Source: Oceanospirillaceae bacterium UBA7410 (GTDB taxonomy: Bacteria > Pseudomonadota > Gammaproteobacteria > Pseudomonadales > Balneatricaceae). From it: a DNA stretch of 60,755 nucleotides. Both the position numbers and the translations under genes were made by a program. The stretch covers positions 1-60,755 of the forward strand of contig DKMQ01000003.1 of the NCBI GenBank assembly GCA_002470565.1, given 5' to 3'. Under the pieces are notes generated by a model. That model searched no databases and had not been told where the DNA came from. It worked only from the letters and a program-made list of their open reading frames with translations. Shown here one piece after another: positions 1 to 9,596 of the stretch (positions within the stretch are counted from its first letter, which is position 1; every line of letters starts with the position of its first letter).

Positions 1-18
1 GCTTAACAACTAGATGAG

Positions 19-987
19 CTAGGCTCGGTGGTGGCTAAAGGCCATCACCTTACTGATGTCTTTTTCTCCAGAAACTAACATCAACAATCGCTCTATACCT
101 AAAGCCACACCAGAACATTCGGGCAGCCCAGCTTCTAATGCCTGTATTAGTCTAATATCTGCAGCCATTGCAACTTTACCCATAGCTTGCCTTGATTGAT
201 TATCTGCTTTAAAGCGCCGTGCTTGCTCTATAGCATCGGTTAATTCGTGGTAGCCATTAGCTAGTTCAATACCATTTATATATACCTCAAAGCGGCGAGC
301 TACTTTATTACCCCATTCATCTTGCGCCTGACGTGCTAGAGCGCACTGGCTGGCTGGATAATCAAAAACAAAACACGCTTTGGGTAATGCTGGTTCAATA
401 CAATGGCTCATTAACAAATCTAACCAAGTGTCTCTTGGAGTATCCGCATCCATTTGCACATCTACAAGGGCAATGGCCTTTTGCCTAATAGACTCGTCGC
501 TAGCTGTTAATGGGTCAATGGATAGTATGCTTTCAAAGGCCGTACGATAACTCAAATAATGCCACTCAAGCTCCTCATTCACTAGCACCGTATCAATGAG
601 ACACGACACCTCTTGCATCAATTGCTCTAAACTATAGTTGAGCTGATACCACTCTAGTAGGGTAAATTCTGGATTATGTTTGCGGCCTATTTCACCGTTA
701 CGAAAAGCCTTGCTGATCTGATAAATACTGCCACTGCCAGCTGCTAGCAAACGCTTCATTGCATATTCAGGGGAGGGCATTAAATTCATTTGTGTGCTTG
801 ATAAAGCACCATCTTGAGTAAAAGCGACAGGGATAGAGTCTATATGAGGGTCAGACACCCCATAATGAGACATTACGGGGGTATCTACTTCTAGTAAGTG
901 TCGAGCATCAAGGAATGCACGTATTTGACTTATAACCTTGGCACGCTGTTTAAGTTGCTTTATATCAGCACTAGGTTGCCATGGCAT
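19..987 (-). CDS. epmA: EF-P--(R)-beta-lysine ligase EpmA
   Basis: A lysyl-tRNA-synthetase paralogue that attaches (R)-beta-lysine to Lys34 of elongation factor P. The 322 residues comprise only a class II synthetase core. Motif 2 is visible as FRNGEIGRKHNPEFTLLEWY and motif 3 as GVALGIERLLML near the C-terminus. The N-terminal OB-fold anticodon-binding domain of LysS is absent, which separates EpmA from the true LysS at 27831-29327. The ATG start is 15 bp downstream of the efp stop, so efp and epmA are probably co-transcribed. The assignment is secure from fold, length and neighbours. Confidence 0.95.
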   Translation of the reverse strand: MPWQPSADIKQLKQRAKVISQIRAFLDARHLLEVDTPVMSHYGVSDPHIDSIPVAFTQDGALSSTQMNLMPSPEYAMKRLLAAGSGSIYQISKAFRNGEIGRKHNPEFTLLEWYQLNYSLEQLMQEVSCLIDTVLVNEELEWHYLSYRTAFESILSIDPLTASDESIRQKAIALVDVQMDADTPRDTWLDLLMSHCIEPALPKACFVFDYPASQCALARQAQDEWGNKVARRFEVYINGIELANGYHELTDAIEQARRFKADNQSRQAMGKVAMAADIRLIQALEAGLPECSGVALGIERLLMLVSGEKDISKVMAFSHHRA

Positions 988-1002
988 CGTAAGGTCCTAA
1001 GG

Positions 1003-1569
1003 TTATGCGCGGCTTACGTAGTCGCCTGTGCGCGTATCAATTCTTAGTACTTCACCCTGCTCAATAAATAAAGGCACACGCACTGTAGCACCTGTAGCTA
1101 AGGTTGCAGGCTTACTGCCACCTTGAGCGGTATCACCTTTAAGGCCCGGGTCAGTTTCGGTCACTTCAAGGTCTACAAAGTTAGGTGCTGCCACAGCAAT
1201 TGGTGCATCGTTCCATAATGTCACTATGTAGATTTCTTGTTCTTTAAGCCACTTAATACTGTCACCTAATGCACTAGCATCAGCACCATATTGCTCAAAG
1301 GTTCCATCTGCCATCATAAAGTGCCAAAATTCGCCATCTGTATAAAGGTATTCCATGTTGCGATCCATCACATCTGCCGCCTCAATGGATTCACCTGATT
1401 TAAAGGTGCGATCCCACACCCGGCCAGATTTCAAGTTTTTCATACGTACCCGAGTAAAAGCTTGACCCTTACCTGGTTTAACAAACTCTACGTCTACCAT
1501 GGCACATGGATCGCCTTCTAGCATTACTTTAAGGCCAGATTTAAATTCGTTACTGCTATAATTAGCCAT
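1003..1569 (-). CDS. efp: Elongation factor P
   Basis: Translation factor that rescues ribosomes stalled on polyproline stretches. The 188-residue length is standard for three-domain EF-P. The modification loop reads KPGKGQAF, and its second lysine is residue 34, the position beta-lysylated in gammaproteobacteria. The gene lies between the ligase gene epmA and, divergently, epmB. Only 42 bp separate it from epmB. A TATATT element in that gap is a possible -10, which would leave a very short leader. Confidence 0.98.
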   Translation of the reverse strand: MANYSSNEFKSGLKVMLEGDPCAMVDVEFVKPGKGQAFTRVRMKNLKSGRVWDRTFKSGESIEAADVMDRNMEYLYTDGEFWHFMMADGTFEQYGADASALGDSIKWLKEQEIYIVTLWNDAPIAVAAPNFVDLEVTETDPGLKGDTAQGGSKPATLATGATVRVPLFIEQGEVLRIDTRTGDYVSRA

Positions 1570-1611
1570 TTTATCGCTCTAATCAAATATACATCGGAAA
1601 ATCTATCGCTC

Positions 1612-2655
1612 ATGATACCGCAAAGCATCACCCAAGTTGACCCTTTTAGCTTGATTAAGCACAAAAGTTTGCCAAATGACTGGCGCGCACAGATGCGTGA
1701 AGCCTATCGTACGCCTACAGAATTACTCACTGCGCTGGATTTTAGCCCAGAACAACAAGTTGAGTTATTAGCTCACGATCAAGGTTTTATGACCTTAGTT
1801 CCCAGAGCCTTTGCGCAAAAGATGCGCCCACAAGACCCTACTGACCCCTTGTTATTGCAAGTGTTGCCTCAGGCACAAGAAGCCATATCACATGCTGAGT
1901 TTAATAATGACCCACTAGAAGAGGCTCGCTTTAACCCAGTACCAGGTGTTGTGCACAAATACCACGGACGGGCTTTATTAATTGCCGCAAGTCACTGCGC
2001 TATCAATTGCCGTTATTGTTTTCGTCGCCACTACCCATATGACGAACAAAAACGCTCACGCAACCAGTGGCAAGAAAGCCTGAACTACATTAGCTCACAA
2101 ACTGATATAGAAGAGATTATTCTTAGTGGGGGCGATCCACTAGCCCTAACAGACTCACTATTATTTGATTTAATTAGCGCCATTGAACAGATCCCACATA
2201 TTAAACGTTTGCGCATTCATAGCCGCCTGCCCATTGTGTTACCACAACGAATCACTTTAGAACTATGCCAAAGACTTGAAGCATCCAGACTGACCTGTGT
2301 CATGGTGGTGCACGCCAACCATGCTAACGAGCTCGCCCTAGACGTCGCGCAAGCTTGTGCGCTATTACGTATGCATAAGGTGCAACTACTTAACCAAAGT
2401 GTATTACTGGCCAACATTAATGATAATTTGGAGTGTTTGAAAAACTTAAGTGAACGCTTAGTTGATCTGGGCGTTATGCCCTACTACCTGCATTTGCCAG
2501 ATCGTGTAGCTGGCACCACACATTTTTTTGTAAGCTTAGAGCGATGCCAAACTTTAGTGGCGCAAATGCAGGCCTGCATGTCTGGTTACTTAGTACCAAA
2601 ACTTGTACGTGAAGAGGCTGGCAAACTAAGCAAAACGCTATATTCGCCAAACTAA
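1612..2655 (+). CDS. epmB: EF-P beta-lysylation protein EpmB (lysine 2,3-aminomutase)
   Basis: Radical-SAM, PLP-dependent aminomutase that converts (S)-alpha-lysine to (R)-beta-lysine, the donor for EpmA. The SAM cluster cysteines are C129, C133 and C136 (HCAINCRYCFRR, CxxxCxxC). It is followed by the glycine-rich LSGGDPL motif. The 347-residue length fits EpmB rather than the longer catabolic KamA enzymes. It is divergent from efp. No strong Shine-Dalgarno sequence precedes the ATG. The EF-P hydroxylase gene epmC is not in this window. Confidence 0.95.
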   Translation: MIPQSITQVDPFSLIKHKSLPNDWRAQMREAYRTPTELLTALDFSPEQQVELLAHDQGFMTLVPRAFAQKMRPQDPTDPLLLQVLPQAQEAISHAEFNNDPLEEARFNPVPGVVHKYHGRALLIAASHCAINCRYCFRRHYPYDEQKRSRNQWQESLNYISSQTDIEEIILSGGDPLALTDSLLFDLISAIEQIPHIKRLRIHSRLPIVLPQRITLELCQRLEASRLTCVMVVHANHANELALDVAQACALLRMHKVQLLNQSVLLANINDNLECLKNLSERLVDLGVMPYYLHLPDRVAGTTHFFVSLERCQTLVAQMQACMSGYLVPKLVREEAGKLSKTLYSPN

Positions 2656-2685
2656 AAACTACAAAGCAAAATAACTCAGACTAAC

Positions 2686-3561
2686 TTAAACTAAATACAG
2701 TAAAGCATCTAAATCTAGATTATTTATCTGATGAGGTGCTTGTTGCCTAACTAACGGTTTGCCATGGAACGCCACGCCCAAGCCTGCTTTATTGAGCATA
2801 GGCAAATCATTTGCACCGTCTCCAACAGCAAGGCATTGTTCTAGTGTTAAACCCAAGGTTGTGCGCAACTGCTCCATCAGCTCAACCTTTCTATCGGCAT
2901 CCACAATCACACCAGAAACTTTGCCTGTAAGCTTTCCATCCACCTCTTCCAAACCATTAGAAAAAGCGCCTTGCATTCCAAGCTGGCTTGCTAAAGCATC
3001 TGCAAAATAACTAAAGCCTCCAGACAATATAACGCAATATATACCTTGGCTTAACAAACCTTTCATTAGCTTTTCTGCTCCTGGCATTAGCTTAATAGAG
3101 TTTTTGATAGCTGCTAATTGGCTCGTTTCAAAACCTTCAAGTAGGGCTAGGCGCTTTCGAAAACTTTGTTCAAAATCCAACTCACCAGCCATGGATCTGG
3201 CAGTAATACTTGCCACTTGTGGGCCTATTCCTTTTGTATAAGCAAGCTCATCCATCACTTCAGCTTGAATCAATGTGGAATCCATATCAAACACTGCTAG
3301 CTTTATTTTTTGTATAGGCTTATTAGCTGATTGTAATACATAATCAAACTGACTCTGTTTAGACTGCTCTTTGAGCAAGGTATCTAACTGCAAAAACACT
3401 AGCTCATCATTACTACTCCATTGCCATTGATGCACCATAACACTCACATCATCACTTAGGTTTTGAACTGACGCTTGTGTTTGTAGCCGATTAAACACAC
3501 TGTCGATGGCTGCAAAACTCACTTCATTAGTCATATTGAATAAGGTTAGGCGGTGAAACAT
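2686..3561 (-). CDS. serB: Phosphoserine phosphatase SerB
   Basis: HAD-superfamily phosphatase for the last step of serine synthesis, phosphoserine to serine. The catalytic DxDST motif is FDMDSTLI, with nucleophile D92 and acid/base D94 counted from the ATG at 3561. The later motif GDGANDLPML supplies the Mg-binding aspartates. Residues 1-80 form an ACT-like N-terminal region. I chose ATG 3561 because AAGGAG lies 8 bases upstream of it. An in-frame GTG at 3567 would be only 2 bases from that ribosome binding site. Confidence 0.95.
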   Translation of the reverse strand: MFHRLTLFNMTNEVSFAAIDSVFNRLQTQASVQNLSDDVSVMVHQWQWSSNDELVFLQLDTLLKEQSKQSQFDYVLQSANKPIQKIKLAVFDMDSTLIQAEVMDELAYTKGIGPQVASITARSMAGELDFEQSFRKRLALLEGFETSQLAAIKNSIKLMPGAEKLMKGLLSQGIYCVILSGGFSYFADALASQLGMQGAFSNGLEEVDGKLTGKVSGVIVDADRKVELMEQLRTTLGLTLEQCLAVGDGANDLPMLNKAGLGVAFHGKPLVRQQAPHQINNLDLDALLYLV

Positions 3562-3655
3562 AGACACAACTCCTTGAGTGGGCTTAGCATTTTATCATTA
3601 GTGAGTTAGAATGGTGTTGATTTTTACTCTTTAATACAGCGCTGATTAACACCTA

Positions 3656-5314
3656 ATGCCCAATAAAATTTTATCTTTTCGACATCTAATGCACTCACGC
3701 CTGACTTTAGTTCAAAAGACAGTGTTTTTACTCATTGCCACCTTTGTCATTGCGGGAAGCTCTATAGGGCTGATGACTTACCAACACCTAAGCGAAGTGG
3801 CCGGTCAACAACATACATTTATAAGTGAAAAAATGGGCCAGCAATTAGCAAATTTAAGCGCCCCTTTGATCATAAAACAAGACTACATTAGCCTCAACGT
3901 CACCTTGGCAGAACTAAGGCAACAAGGCGCTTTGATTGGTGCTGCTGTATATGACGCTGATGGGAAAATGCTTGCTAAAACGGGCCTTCTTAATGATGCA
4001 GAATATTTAACGTTGCCTATTGAGTTAAACGAGCAACTTATTGGCAGCTTACACTTACGCTATGCCACTTTAGACCTGCAGCCAAGCCTTAACGAACTCA
4101 CAAAACTATTGTGGCCCACTATAGGTTTGGCGTTGTTAGCTTGCATTGTGCTTGGATGGTGGTTTGGTGCTCGATTAGTACAACCGTTGCATCGCTTACA
4201 TGAGGCACAAGAACAACTACTTGAGTATGGCAAAGCACCTCCTCTTGATGACTCTCGACTTGATGAATGGGGCATTATTAACTTAGGATTTAATTCAATT
4301 AATGAAGAGCGCTTGTTACACACACAAACAGAGCACCAATATGAGCTAGAAATGCCGGCCGGCAAAGGGGTAATAACTGGAGATCATTACGATGATAACC
4401 AACCAGAATTAGAAGCCCCTAATCAGCAAGAAGCGTTCAATCAAGAATTACATAGCTTGGCGCGAGAGTTATCTTCAGATCCTGAACTAGGGGATCCACT
4501 TTTTGCACCCAAATTGCAAGCAGATCCAGTTGAGGCCGCTGCAGGCTATAGCGAAAACCATTTACCTATATTTAGCATGGACGATTTGCGTAATGGTGAA
4601 AACTCCACCCCATTGCGACCCATACCTATGTCTGTAGATGCTTTTGAGCCTATTCATGATGCCATGACAGATCCGCTGCCTGACCCTGCTCAATCAACTA
4701 ATACAAGCGCCGTTACGCCTAGCCCTGATTCCGAAGGACTGCACGCTAGGCTAGACGAAGAGCCCTTAGTGAGCTTGCTATATATTAACGTCAATACCCG
4801 TGACCAAGGCCCCATGGCCGCTGCAGAAAAGCACTTACTGCTTAAGTCTTATCATCGCTTGGTGGACCAAGTGTGTGCGATTTATGGTGGAGCAATTGAA
4901 ACAAAAGAAAACCACGATGTACTTGTCACCTTTGATAAACCTCATGAGCATATGACCCATTGTGTGAATGCGCTATGTGCTGCACAGTTTTTCTTCGGTT
5001 TATACAAAGCCTTTAATGCTCAAAGAGCTACCCAACAAAAAGCTGGATTGAATATTCAAATTGTAGTGCACACTGGCGTATTAGAAGCGTTGAATACGCT
5101 CACAGAAGAAGCATCACAGCTGTCTCGCCGTGAACGCCAAGACCATATGGTCATCAGTCAAAATGTGGCTTATCATCCAGAATTGCAGCAACGCGTACTG
5201 CAAGCAGACAATTGCATAGCACTGGCCAGTGGAGCTGTGTGTTTAGCCCGCTTAAGCAGTGACTATCAAGACTTGTTGGACATGCAAATAAGTCACTTTA
5301 GCACTACGAATTAA
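3656..5314 (+). CDS. Membrane protein, AhpA/YtjB-like sensor region with cyclase-like C-terminal domain
   Basis: A 552-residue inner-membrane protein. TM1 is at about 20-42, followed by a periplasmic loop of about 105 residues, TM2 at about 150-172, and a HAMP-like stretch beginning VQPLHRLHEAQEQL. Residues about 225-365 are acidic and low-complexity. A final domain of about 170 residues (from LVSLLYINVN to the end) resembles a class III nucleotide-cyclase fold. The first metal-binding aspartate expected in active cyclases is not visible, since that position reads LYINVNTRD, so the domain may be non-catalytic. The position beside serB and parC matches the AhpA/YtjB family of other gammaproteobacteria. 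The function is unknown. ATG 3656 and ATG 3689 both lack a good ribosome binding site. Confidence 0.75.
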   Translation: MPNKILSFRHLMHSRLTLVQKTVFLLIATFVIAGSSIGLMTYQHLSEVAGQQHTFISEKMGQQLANLSAPLIIKQDYISLNVTLAELRQQGALIGAAVYDADGKMLAKTGLLNDAEYLTLPIELNEQLIGSLHLRYATLDLQPSLNELTKLLWPTIGLALLACIVLGWWFGARLVQPLHRLHEAQEQLLEYGKAPPLDDSRLDEWGIINLGFNSINEERLLHTQTEHQYELEMPAGKGVITGDHYDDNQPELEAPNQQEAFNQELHSLARELSSDPELGDPLFAPKLQADPVEAAAGYSENHLPIFSMDDLRNGENSTPLRPIPMSVDAFEPIHDAMTDPLPDPAQSTNTSAVTPSPDSEGLHARLDEEPLVSLLYINVNTRDQGPMAAAEKHLLLKSYHRLVDQVCAIYGGAIETKENHDVLVTFDKPHEHMTHCVNALCAAQFFFGLYKAFNAQRATQQKAGLNIQIVVHTGVLEALNTLTEEASQLSRRERQDHMVISQNVAYHPELQQRVLQADNCIALASGAVCLARLSSDYQDLLDMQISHFSTTN

Positions 5315-5338
5315 GGCTTTATACCTACAGATTAGCGT

Positions 5339-7630
5339 TTACGCTAAATCTGTAGGCGTTTCATCTACCTCATTAGGCACACTGCCTTCTACAGCCAAAC
5401 TATCCACCTTTTGGAAACCTCGAGGCAGTTTATTGCCTCTTCGACCGCGCTCACCACGGTAATGAACTAAGTCAGAAGCCTTCAAACGCAAATAGCGTTT
5501 TCCCGAATGCACTAGCAATTCACTGGTTTGCGTAACCAAAGCACAAGCCACCATGAACTCGTCACGACTAGCTACACGAGCCGGCGATATACTAATAATT
5601 TTATTACCCTTACCTCGCGCTAACTGAGGCAAATCCTGTAGTGGGAAGACTAGCATACGCCCCTCATTGCTCACTGCTGCAATCCAGGTGTCTGTCAGTT
5701 GACTTATGTGCTCAGGCGAAATGATTTTTGCACCTTTAGGTACAGACAATGTTGCCTTACCGGCTTTATTCTTACTCAGCAAGTCTTCGAAAGTAGCTAC
5801 AAATCCGTAACCAGCATCGGTACTCATCAGTAATAATTGATCAGGTTTGGCACTTACTGCAGCAGAAAACTGAACACCACTTGGTGCATTAAATCGGCCA
5901 CTAAGCGGCTCACCCTGGCCCCTTGCAGATGGCAATGTATGTGCCTCTAAAGAATAGCTACGCCCACCTTCATCAATAAAAGCTACACTTTGATTACTGC
6001 GGGCTTGCACCATTAGCAAGAAATCATCACCAGATTTATAGCTCATGTTAGAAGGGTCTATATCGTGCCCTTTAGCACCACGCACCCAACCTTGCTTAGA
6101 CAAAACAACAGTTACAGGCTCGGTAGTTAGTAGGTCACGCTCTGTCAGCGCTTTCGCTTCTTGACGCACAACAATTGGTGAGCGTCGATCATCGCCAAAA
6201 GCTAATGCATCTTCAGTTAATTCGCGTTTGATAAGAGTTTTTAACCGGGCTTTAGAGCTTAACAAAAGTTCTAGCTTATCGCGTTCTGTGGCAAGTTCAT
6301 CTTGCTCTGCTTGAATGCGGTGCTGTTCTAAGCGCGCTAAATGGCGCAGTTTCAAATCTAAAATAGCGTCAGCTTGCAAAGCTGATAGTTCAAACCTTTG
6401 CATGAGCACAGGCTTGGGCTTCTCTTCTTCTCGAATGATGGAAATAATTTCATCTATATTTAGATAAGCAGTCAACAAACCTTCTAAAAGATGCAACCGC
6501 TCTAACACTTTATCCAAACGGTGCTGCAAACGACGAGTAACCGTCTCCATTCTAAATGATAGCCACTCTTTTAATATAGCGCTCAAGCCTTTCACTTGAG
6601 GTTTACCGTCCACACCAATGAGATTTAAGTTTACTCGATAAGAACGCTCCAAATCTGTAGTAGCGAAAAGGTGGTTTAATAACTGCTGCGTATCCACCCT
6701 ATTTGAACGGGGAACAATCACCAAACGTGTGGGTTTTTCATGGTCCGACTCATCACGTAAATCGGCCACCATAGGCAATTTTTTAGCCTGCATTTGCGCA
6801 GCTATTTGTTCTAATATACGAGCACCAGAAACTTGGTAGGGTAAAGCCGTGATAACAATGTCACCATCTTCATGATCTACCAATGCGCGCATACGAATAC
6901 TGCCACGACCGGTTTTATACATTTCTAGTAAATCACGTGGCTGGCTTATAATCTCTGCAGTAGTGGGCATGTCAGGCCCTTGCACAAACTCAAAAAGCTC
7001 TTCAGTGGTTGCCCCAGGGTGATCCAACAAATGAACACATGCAGAAACAACTTCACGTAAATTATGGGGTGGAATATCTGTCGCCATACCCACAGCAATG
7101 CCTGTGGCGCCGTTGAGTAATACGTTGGGCACGCGAGAAGGCAACACCAGAGGCTCTTGTAACGTGCCATCAAAGTTATCCCCCCAATCTACTGTGCCTT
7201 GGCCCAGCTCACCCAACAACACCTCTGCATAGCCTGCAAGCTTAGCTTCGGTATAACGCATAGCAGCGAAAGATTTAGGGTCATCTGATGAACCCCAGTT
7301 ACCTTGGCCATCTACTAGGGTATAACGATAAGAGAAGGTTTGCGCCATGTGCACCATAGCTTCATAACAGGCACTATCACCATGAGGGTGAAATTTACCT
7401 AACACATCACCAATAGTACGAGCTGATTTTTTATATTTAGCAGAGTTTTTGAGCCCTAGCTCAGACATTGCATAAATGATGCGCCTTTGTACAGGCTTTA
7501 GGCCATCCCCTATGTGGGGTAGTGCACGGTCCAAAATGACATACATCGAGTAATCTAAATACGCTCGCTCGGTATATTCTTTAAGGGGTAGACGCTCAAC
7601 GCCTTCATCAATAGGGATGACACCAGACAT
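5339..7630 (-). CDS. parC: DNA topoisomerase IV subunit A
   Basis: The ATP-independent DNA-cleaving subunit of topoisomerase IV, which decatenates daughter chromosomes. It has the GyrA/ParC N-terminal sequence with YLDYSMYVI and the active-site tyrosine in [11 protein letters not shown] reduced C-terminal beta-pinwheel follows, typical of ParC rather than GyrA. The QRRIIYAM segment and quinolone-determining region ([12 protein letters not shown]) carry serine and glutamate at the positions seen in susceptible enzymes. ATG 7630 gives the usual N-terminus (763 aa). ATG 7642 is in frame but has no spaced ribosome binding site. Confidence 0.96.
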   Translation of the reverse strand: MSGVIPIDEGVERLPLKEYTERAYLDYSMYVILDRALPHIGDGLKPVQRRIIYAMSELGLKNSAKYKKSARTIGDVLGKFHPHGDSACYEAMVHMAQTFSYRYTLVDGQGNWGSSDDPKSFAAMRYTEAKLAGYAEVLLGELGQGTVDWGDNFDGTLQEPLVLPSRVPNVLLNGATGIAVGMATDIPPHNLREVVSACVHLLDHPGATTEELFEFVQGPDMPTTAEIISQPRDLLEMYKTGRGSIRMRALVDHEDGDIVITALPYQVSGARILEQIAAQMQAKKLPMVADLRDESDHEKPTRLVIVPRSNRVDTQQLLNHLFATTDLERSYRVNLNLIGVDGKPQVKGLSAILKEWLSFRMETVTRRLQHRLDKVLERLHLLEGLLTAYLNIDEIISIIREEEKPKPVLMQRFELSALQADAILDLKLRHLARLEQHRIQAEQDELATERDKLELLLSSKARLKTLIKRELTEDALAFGDDRRSPIVVRQEAKALTERDLLTTEPVTVVLSKQGWVRGAKGHDIDPSNMSYKSGDDFLLMVQARSNQSVAFIDEGGRSYSLEAHTLPSARGQGEPLSGRFNAPSGVQFSAAVSAKPDQLLLMSTDAGYGFVATFEDLLSKNKAGKATLSVPKGAKIISPEHISQLTDTWIAAVSNEGRMLVFPLQDLPQLARGKGNKIISISPARVASRDEFMVACALVTQTSELLVHSGKRYLRLKASDLVHYRGERGRRGNKLPRGFQKVDSLAVEGSVPNEVDETPTDLA

Positions 7631-7642
7631 AATAAAAAACAT

Positions 7643-8026
7643 CCTATTTGAGTGAGTTCAAGCCAACTAAAATGCTCGCCACACACATGCTAAATCAAAA
7701 AAATTAAGCTTGAGTATACCGTAAAAAGTGGTTTGATAAAGATCCCACCGGCATTTATTGAATGCCTACTACTATTTCTTAAATGAATCAGGCCTATGGC
7801 ATTAATTACTCAAATATAGCTCAGATTTTGGTTACTTTTTAACCACTAATCCGATATAATAAAGCCAGTGAAAACTATCCCATGATAGCTTGTGTAATAT
7901 ATAGACATTTACTCACAAACCATCAGACCAGCAAGGCAGGGCCGCCAGAGCCCACCTGACAATAATTTGTTGAGTCATTGATTTTCATAAGAAAACTTTA
8001 ACTTTAAATCTCTAAGGAGAAAAATT
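7643..8026. other. Divergent intergenic region with possible structured leader
   Basis: The only gene-free stretch above 300 bp, lying between parC and the DUF3461 gene. It holds a plus-strand promoter candidate (7832-7860), a GC-rich potential stem at 7934-7957 (AGG and GGGC pairing with GCCC and CCT), and a strong AAGGAG ribosome binding site at 8012-8017. I see no small reading frame with a convincing ribosome binding site here. If the promoter is real, the DUF3461 mRNA has a leader of about 160 nt. Confidence 0.5.
7832..7860 (+). promoter_or_regulatory. Candidate sigma-70 promoter for the DUF3461 gene
   Basis: A perfect TATAAT at 7855-7860 is preceded, after 17 bp, by a poor -35 (TTACTT). 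The case rests mainly on the -10 match and its position in a divergent gap. Confidence 0.4.
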
Positions 8027-8410
8027 ATGTCGCTACATCCTACGCTTACAGAAATGGGTATCACAAGCTTTGCATCAATTAGCAAATACACTCTTCGCCA
8101 AGAAGGTGATTTTGATATTCTTAAAATATACTACAAACGTGAGAAAGGTTCTTTTTTACCTCGTAGTAAGAAGTTCCGCTTCGGACGTGCTACGCGCACT
8201 GTAATGGTTGACTCTGGTCGCCAGCAATGGAAAGAAGTGAGCGAAATCTCACCGTTTTTATTACGCGCCCTTACTGAGCTTAACAAGCTAGCTAACGAAG
8301 AAAGTAAAGCTGTAGATAGCAAAGAGTCTATCGCACAAGATCTAGTACACCTAGAACGCATCATGGCTGAAAAGCTAGCTGAAATTCGAGCTAAAATCGA
8401 ACAGCTATAA
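8027..8410 (+). CDS. DUF3461 family protein
   Basis: A 127-residue conserved gammaproteobacterial protein of unknown function. It opens with PTLTEMGI, typical of DUF3461. A basic beta-rich centre (FLPRSKKFRFGR) follows, and the C-terminal helix from about 80 to 127 is predicted to form a coiled coil (EESKAVDSKESIAQDLVHLE). It has an ideal AAGGAG ribosome binding site and ends just before an intrinsic terminator, so it is a single-gene transcript. No signal peptide or membrane segment is present. Confidence 0.85.
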   Translation: MSLHPTLTEMGITSFASISKYTLRQEGDFDILKIYYKREKGSFLPRSKKFRFGRATRTVMVDSGRQQWKEVSEISPFLLRALTELNKLANEESKAVDSKESIAQDLVHLERIMAEKLAEIRAKIEQL

Positions 8411-8424
8411 ACTTTTTAGACAAT

Positions 8425-8461
8425 AAAAAACCGCGCTGGGCTTCCCTAGCGCGGTTTTTTT
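8425..8461 (+). terminator. Intrinsic terminator after the DUF3461 gene (bidirectional)
   Basis: Stem CCGCGCT (8431-8437) pairs with AGCGCGG (8448-8454), and GGG can pair with CCC inside. An A-run precedes the stem and a T-run follows it, so it can also serve the minus-strand lipoprotein gene that ends at 8477. Confidence 0.9.
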
Positions 8462-8476
8462 ATCTGTGCAATTTGA

Positions 8477-8662
8477 CTACAAAGGAATTTCATCAACTGC
8501 ATCTGCAATATTATCTATACTTTCATCAACCGCATCTCCAACCACCGGCACTACAGAAGCTACGGCACCCACAACTCTCATTGGCACTGTAACTATTTTT
8601 GTTAGCACGCAACCCGTTAAACTCACACACAAAAACGCTGCAAATATCCACTTATACAACAT
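8477..8662 (-). CDS. Small predicted lipoprotein
   Basis: A 61-residue protein with a signal peptide ending in lipobox L15-T16-G17-C18. The mature part is about 44 residues: a valine-rich stretch (VTVPMRVVGAVASVV) followed by an aspartate-rich tail (DAVDESIDNIADAVDE). AAGGAG sits 8 bases before the ATG and inside the end of hexR, whose stop is 2 bp upstream. The two genes are therefore translated from one mRNA. Similar small lipoproteins of unknown function occur in other gammaproteobacteria. I cannot name a function. Confidence 0.75.
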   Translation of the reverse strand: MLYKWIFAAFLCVSLTGCVLTKIVTVPMRVVGAVASVVPVVGDAVDESIDNIADAVDEIPL

Positions 8663-8664
8663 TG

Positions 8665-9531
8665 TTATTGCTCCTTTGTTACAGATAATCGAGTGGTTGC
8701 TAGGCTTTGCTTTATGGTTTTTAAATGCCCATGAAAATCTTCACCACGGCGCAATATTACCCCAGTAGCCAATACATCTATTAAGGTAAGCTGGATCATT
8801 CTAGATTGCATGGGCATATAGACATCAGTGTCTTCAGGTGATTCCACACCCAACACTAGACTAGCTTCTTCAGCCAAGGAGGAGCCTATCTGCGTAATCG
8901 CAATCACAACAGCCCCAGCACTGCGGCCAATACGAGCCACTTCTACCATCTCTTTGGTGCGGCCAGTAAAAGATAACAGCACTAGTACATCTCCACGCTT
9001 ACAAGCTGCCGCCGTCATACGCATCATTAATGAGTCATTATGGGCTACAACAGGAATATTGAAACGAAAAAACTTATGCAAAGCATCGTGAGCAACAGCG
9101 CCAGAGGCACCCATACCAAAAAAGCAAATCTGTTGGGCCTGGCTTAAATAATCCACCGCACGCTCTATCACCTTGCTGTCAATTTGCTGCTTTGCAGTGT
9201 CTAAACTAGCCATAGTACTTGTGAATATTTTATCCGTGTATTGCGCAGCAGTATCGTTTTGATTAACGGTTTGGCTTACATAAGGCATGCCGCGGGCCAT
9301 ACTTTGAGCCAATTCCATTTTAAAATCTGGATAGCCTTTTAAGCCAAAGCTTCTACACATACGGTTAACTGTAGGCTCACTTACTTTAGCAAGCTCTGCT
9401 AATGCTGCGATACTCATTCGAGTTGCTGTTTGTGGATCAGCAACAATCACTTGCACCACTTTGCGTTCAGATCGGTTAAGCTGATCTTGTTGTGTGGACA
9501 ATCGCTGCAATAAATTATTAGTCATTATCAT
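8665..9531 (-). CDS. hexR: HexR, RpiR-family transcriptional regulator of glucose catabolism
   Basis: A DNA-binding repressor whose known effector in the family is 2-keto-3-deoxy-6-phosphogluconate (KDPG). Residues 1-80 are an RpiR helix-turn-helix (AALAELAKVSEPTVNRMCRS). Residues about 120-260 are a sugar-isomerase (SIS) domain beginning FFGMGASGAVAHDALHKF. It is divergent from zwf, the usual hexR position. A palindrome in the shared gap (9564-9585) recurs at the edd/gap gap and is its likely operator, which also implies autoregulation. Starts at 9531 and 9525 are both possible. Confidence 0.93.
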   Translation of the reverse strand: MIMTNNLLQRLSTQQDQLNRSERKVVQVIVADPQTATRMSIAALAELAKVSEPTVNRMCRSFGLKGYPDFKMELAQSMARGMPYVSQTVNQNDTAAQYTDKIFTSTMASLDTAKQQIDSKVIERAVDYLSQAQQICFFGMGASGAVAHDALHKFFRFNIPVVAHNDSLMMRMTAAACKRGDVLVLLSFTGRTKEMVEVARIGRSAGAVVIAITQIGSSLAEEASLVLGVESPEDTDVYMPMQSRMIQLTLIDVLATGVILRRGEDFHGHLKTIKQSLATTRLSVTKEQ

Positions 9532-9563
9532 CTGTTCTTTTAATCTAGCTTATTTGTTCATTT

Positions 9564-9585
9564 ATGTAAGTAATATTACCAACAT
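9564..9585. promoter_or_regulatory. Putative HexR operator, hexR-zwf gap
   Basis: A 22-bp imperfect palindrome of half-site ATGTNNGTAAT meeting its complement ATTACNNACAT. It agrees at 20 of 22 positions with 17187-17208 in the edd-gap gap. It lies 12 bp upstream of the candidate zwf -35. Assignment to HexR is an inference from the gene context. The spacing between the half-sites differs slightly from HexR motifs described in other genera. Confidence 0.65.
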
Positions 9586-9596
9586 TTTTGATATTT

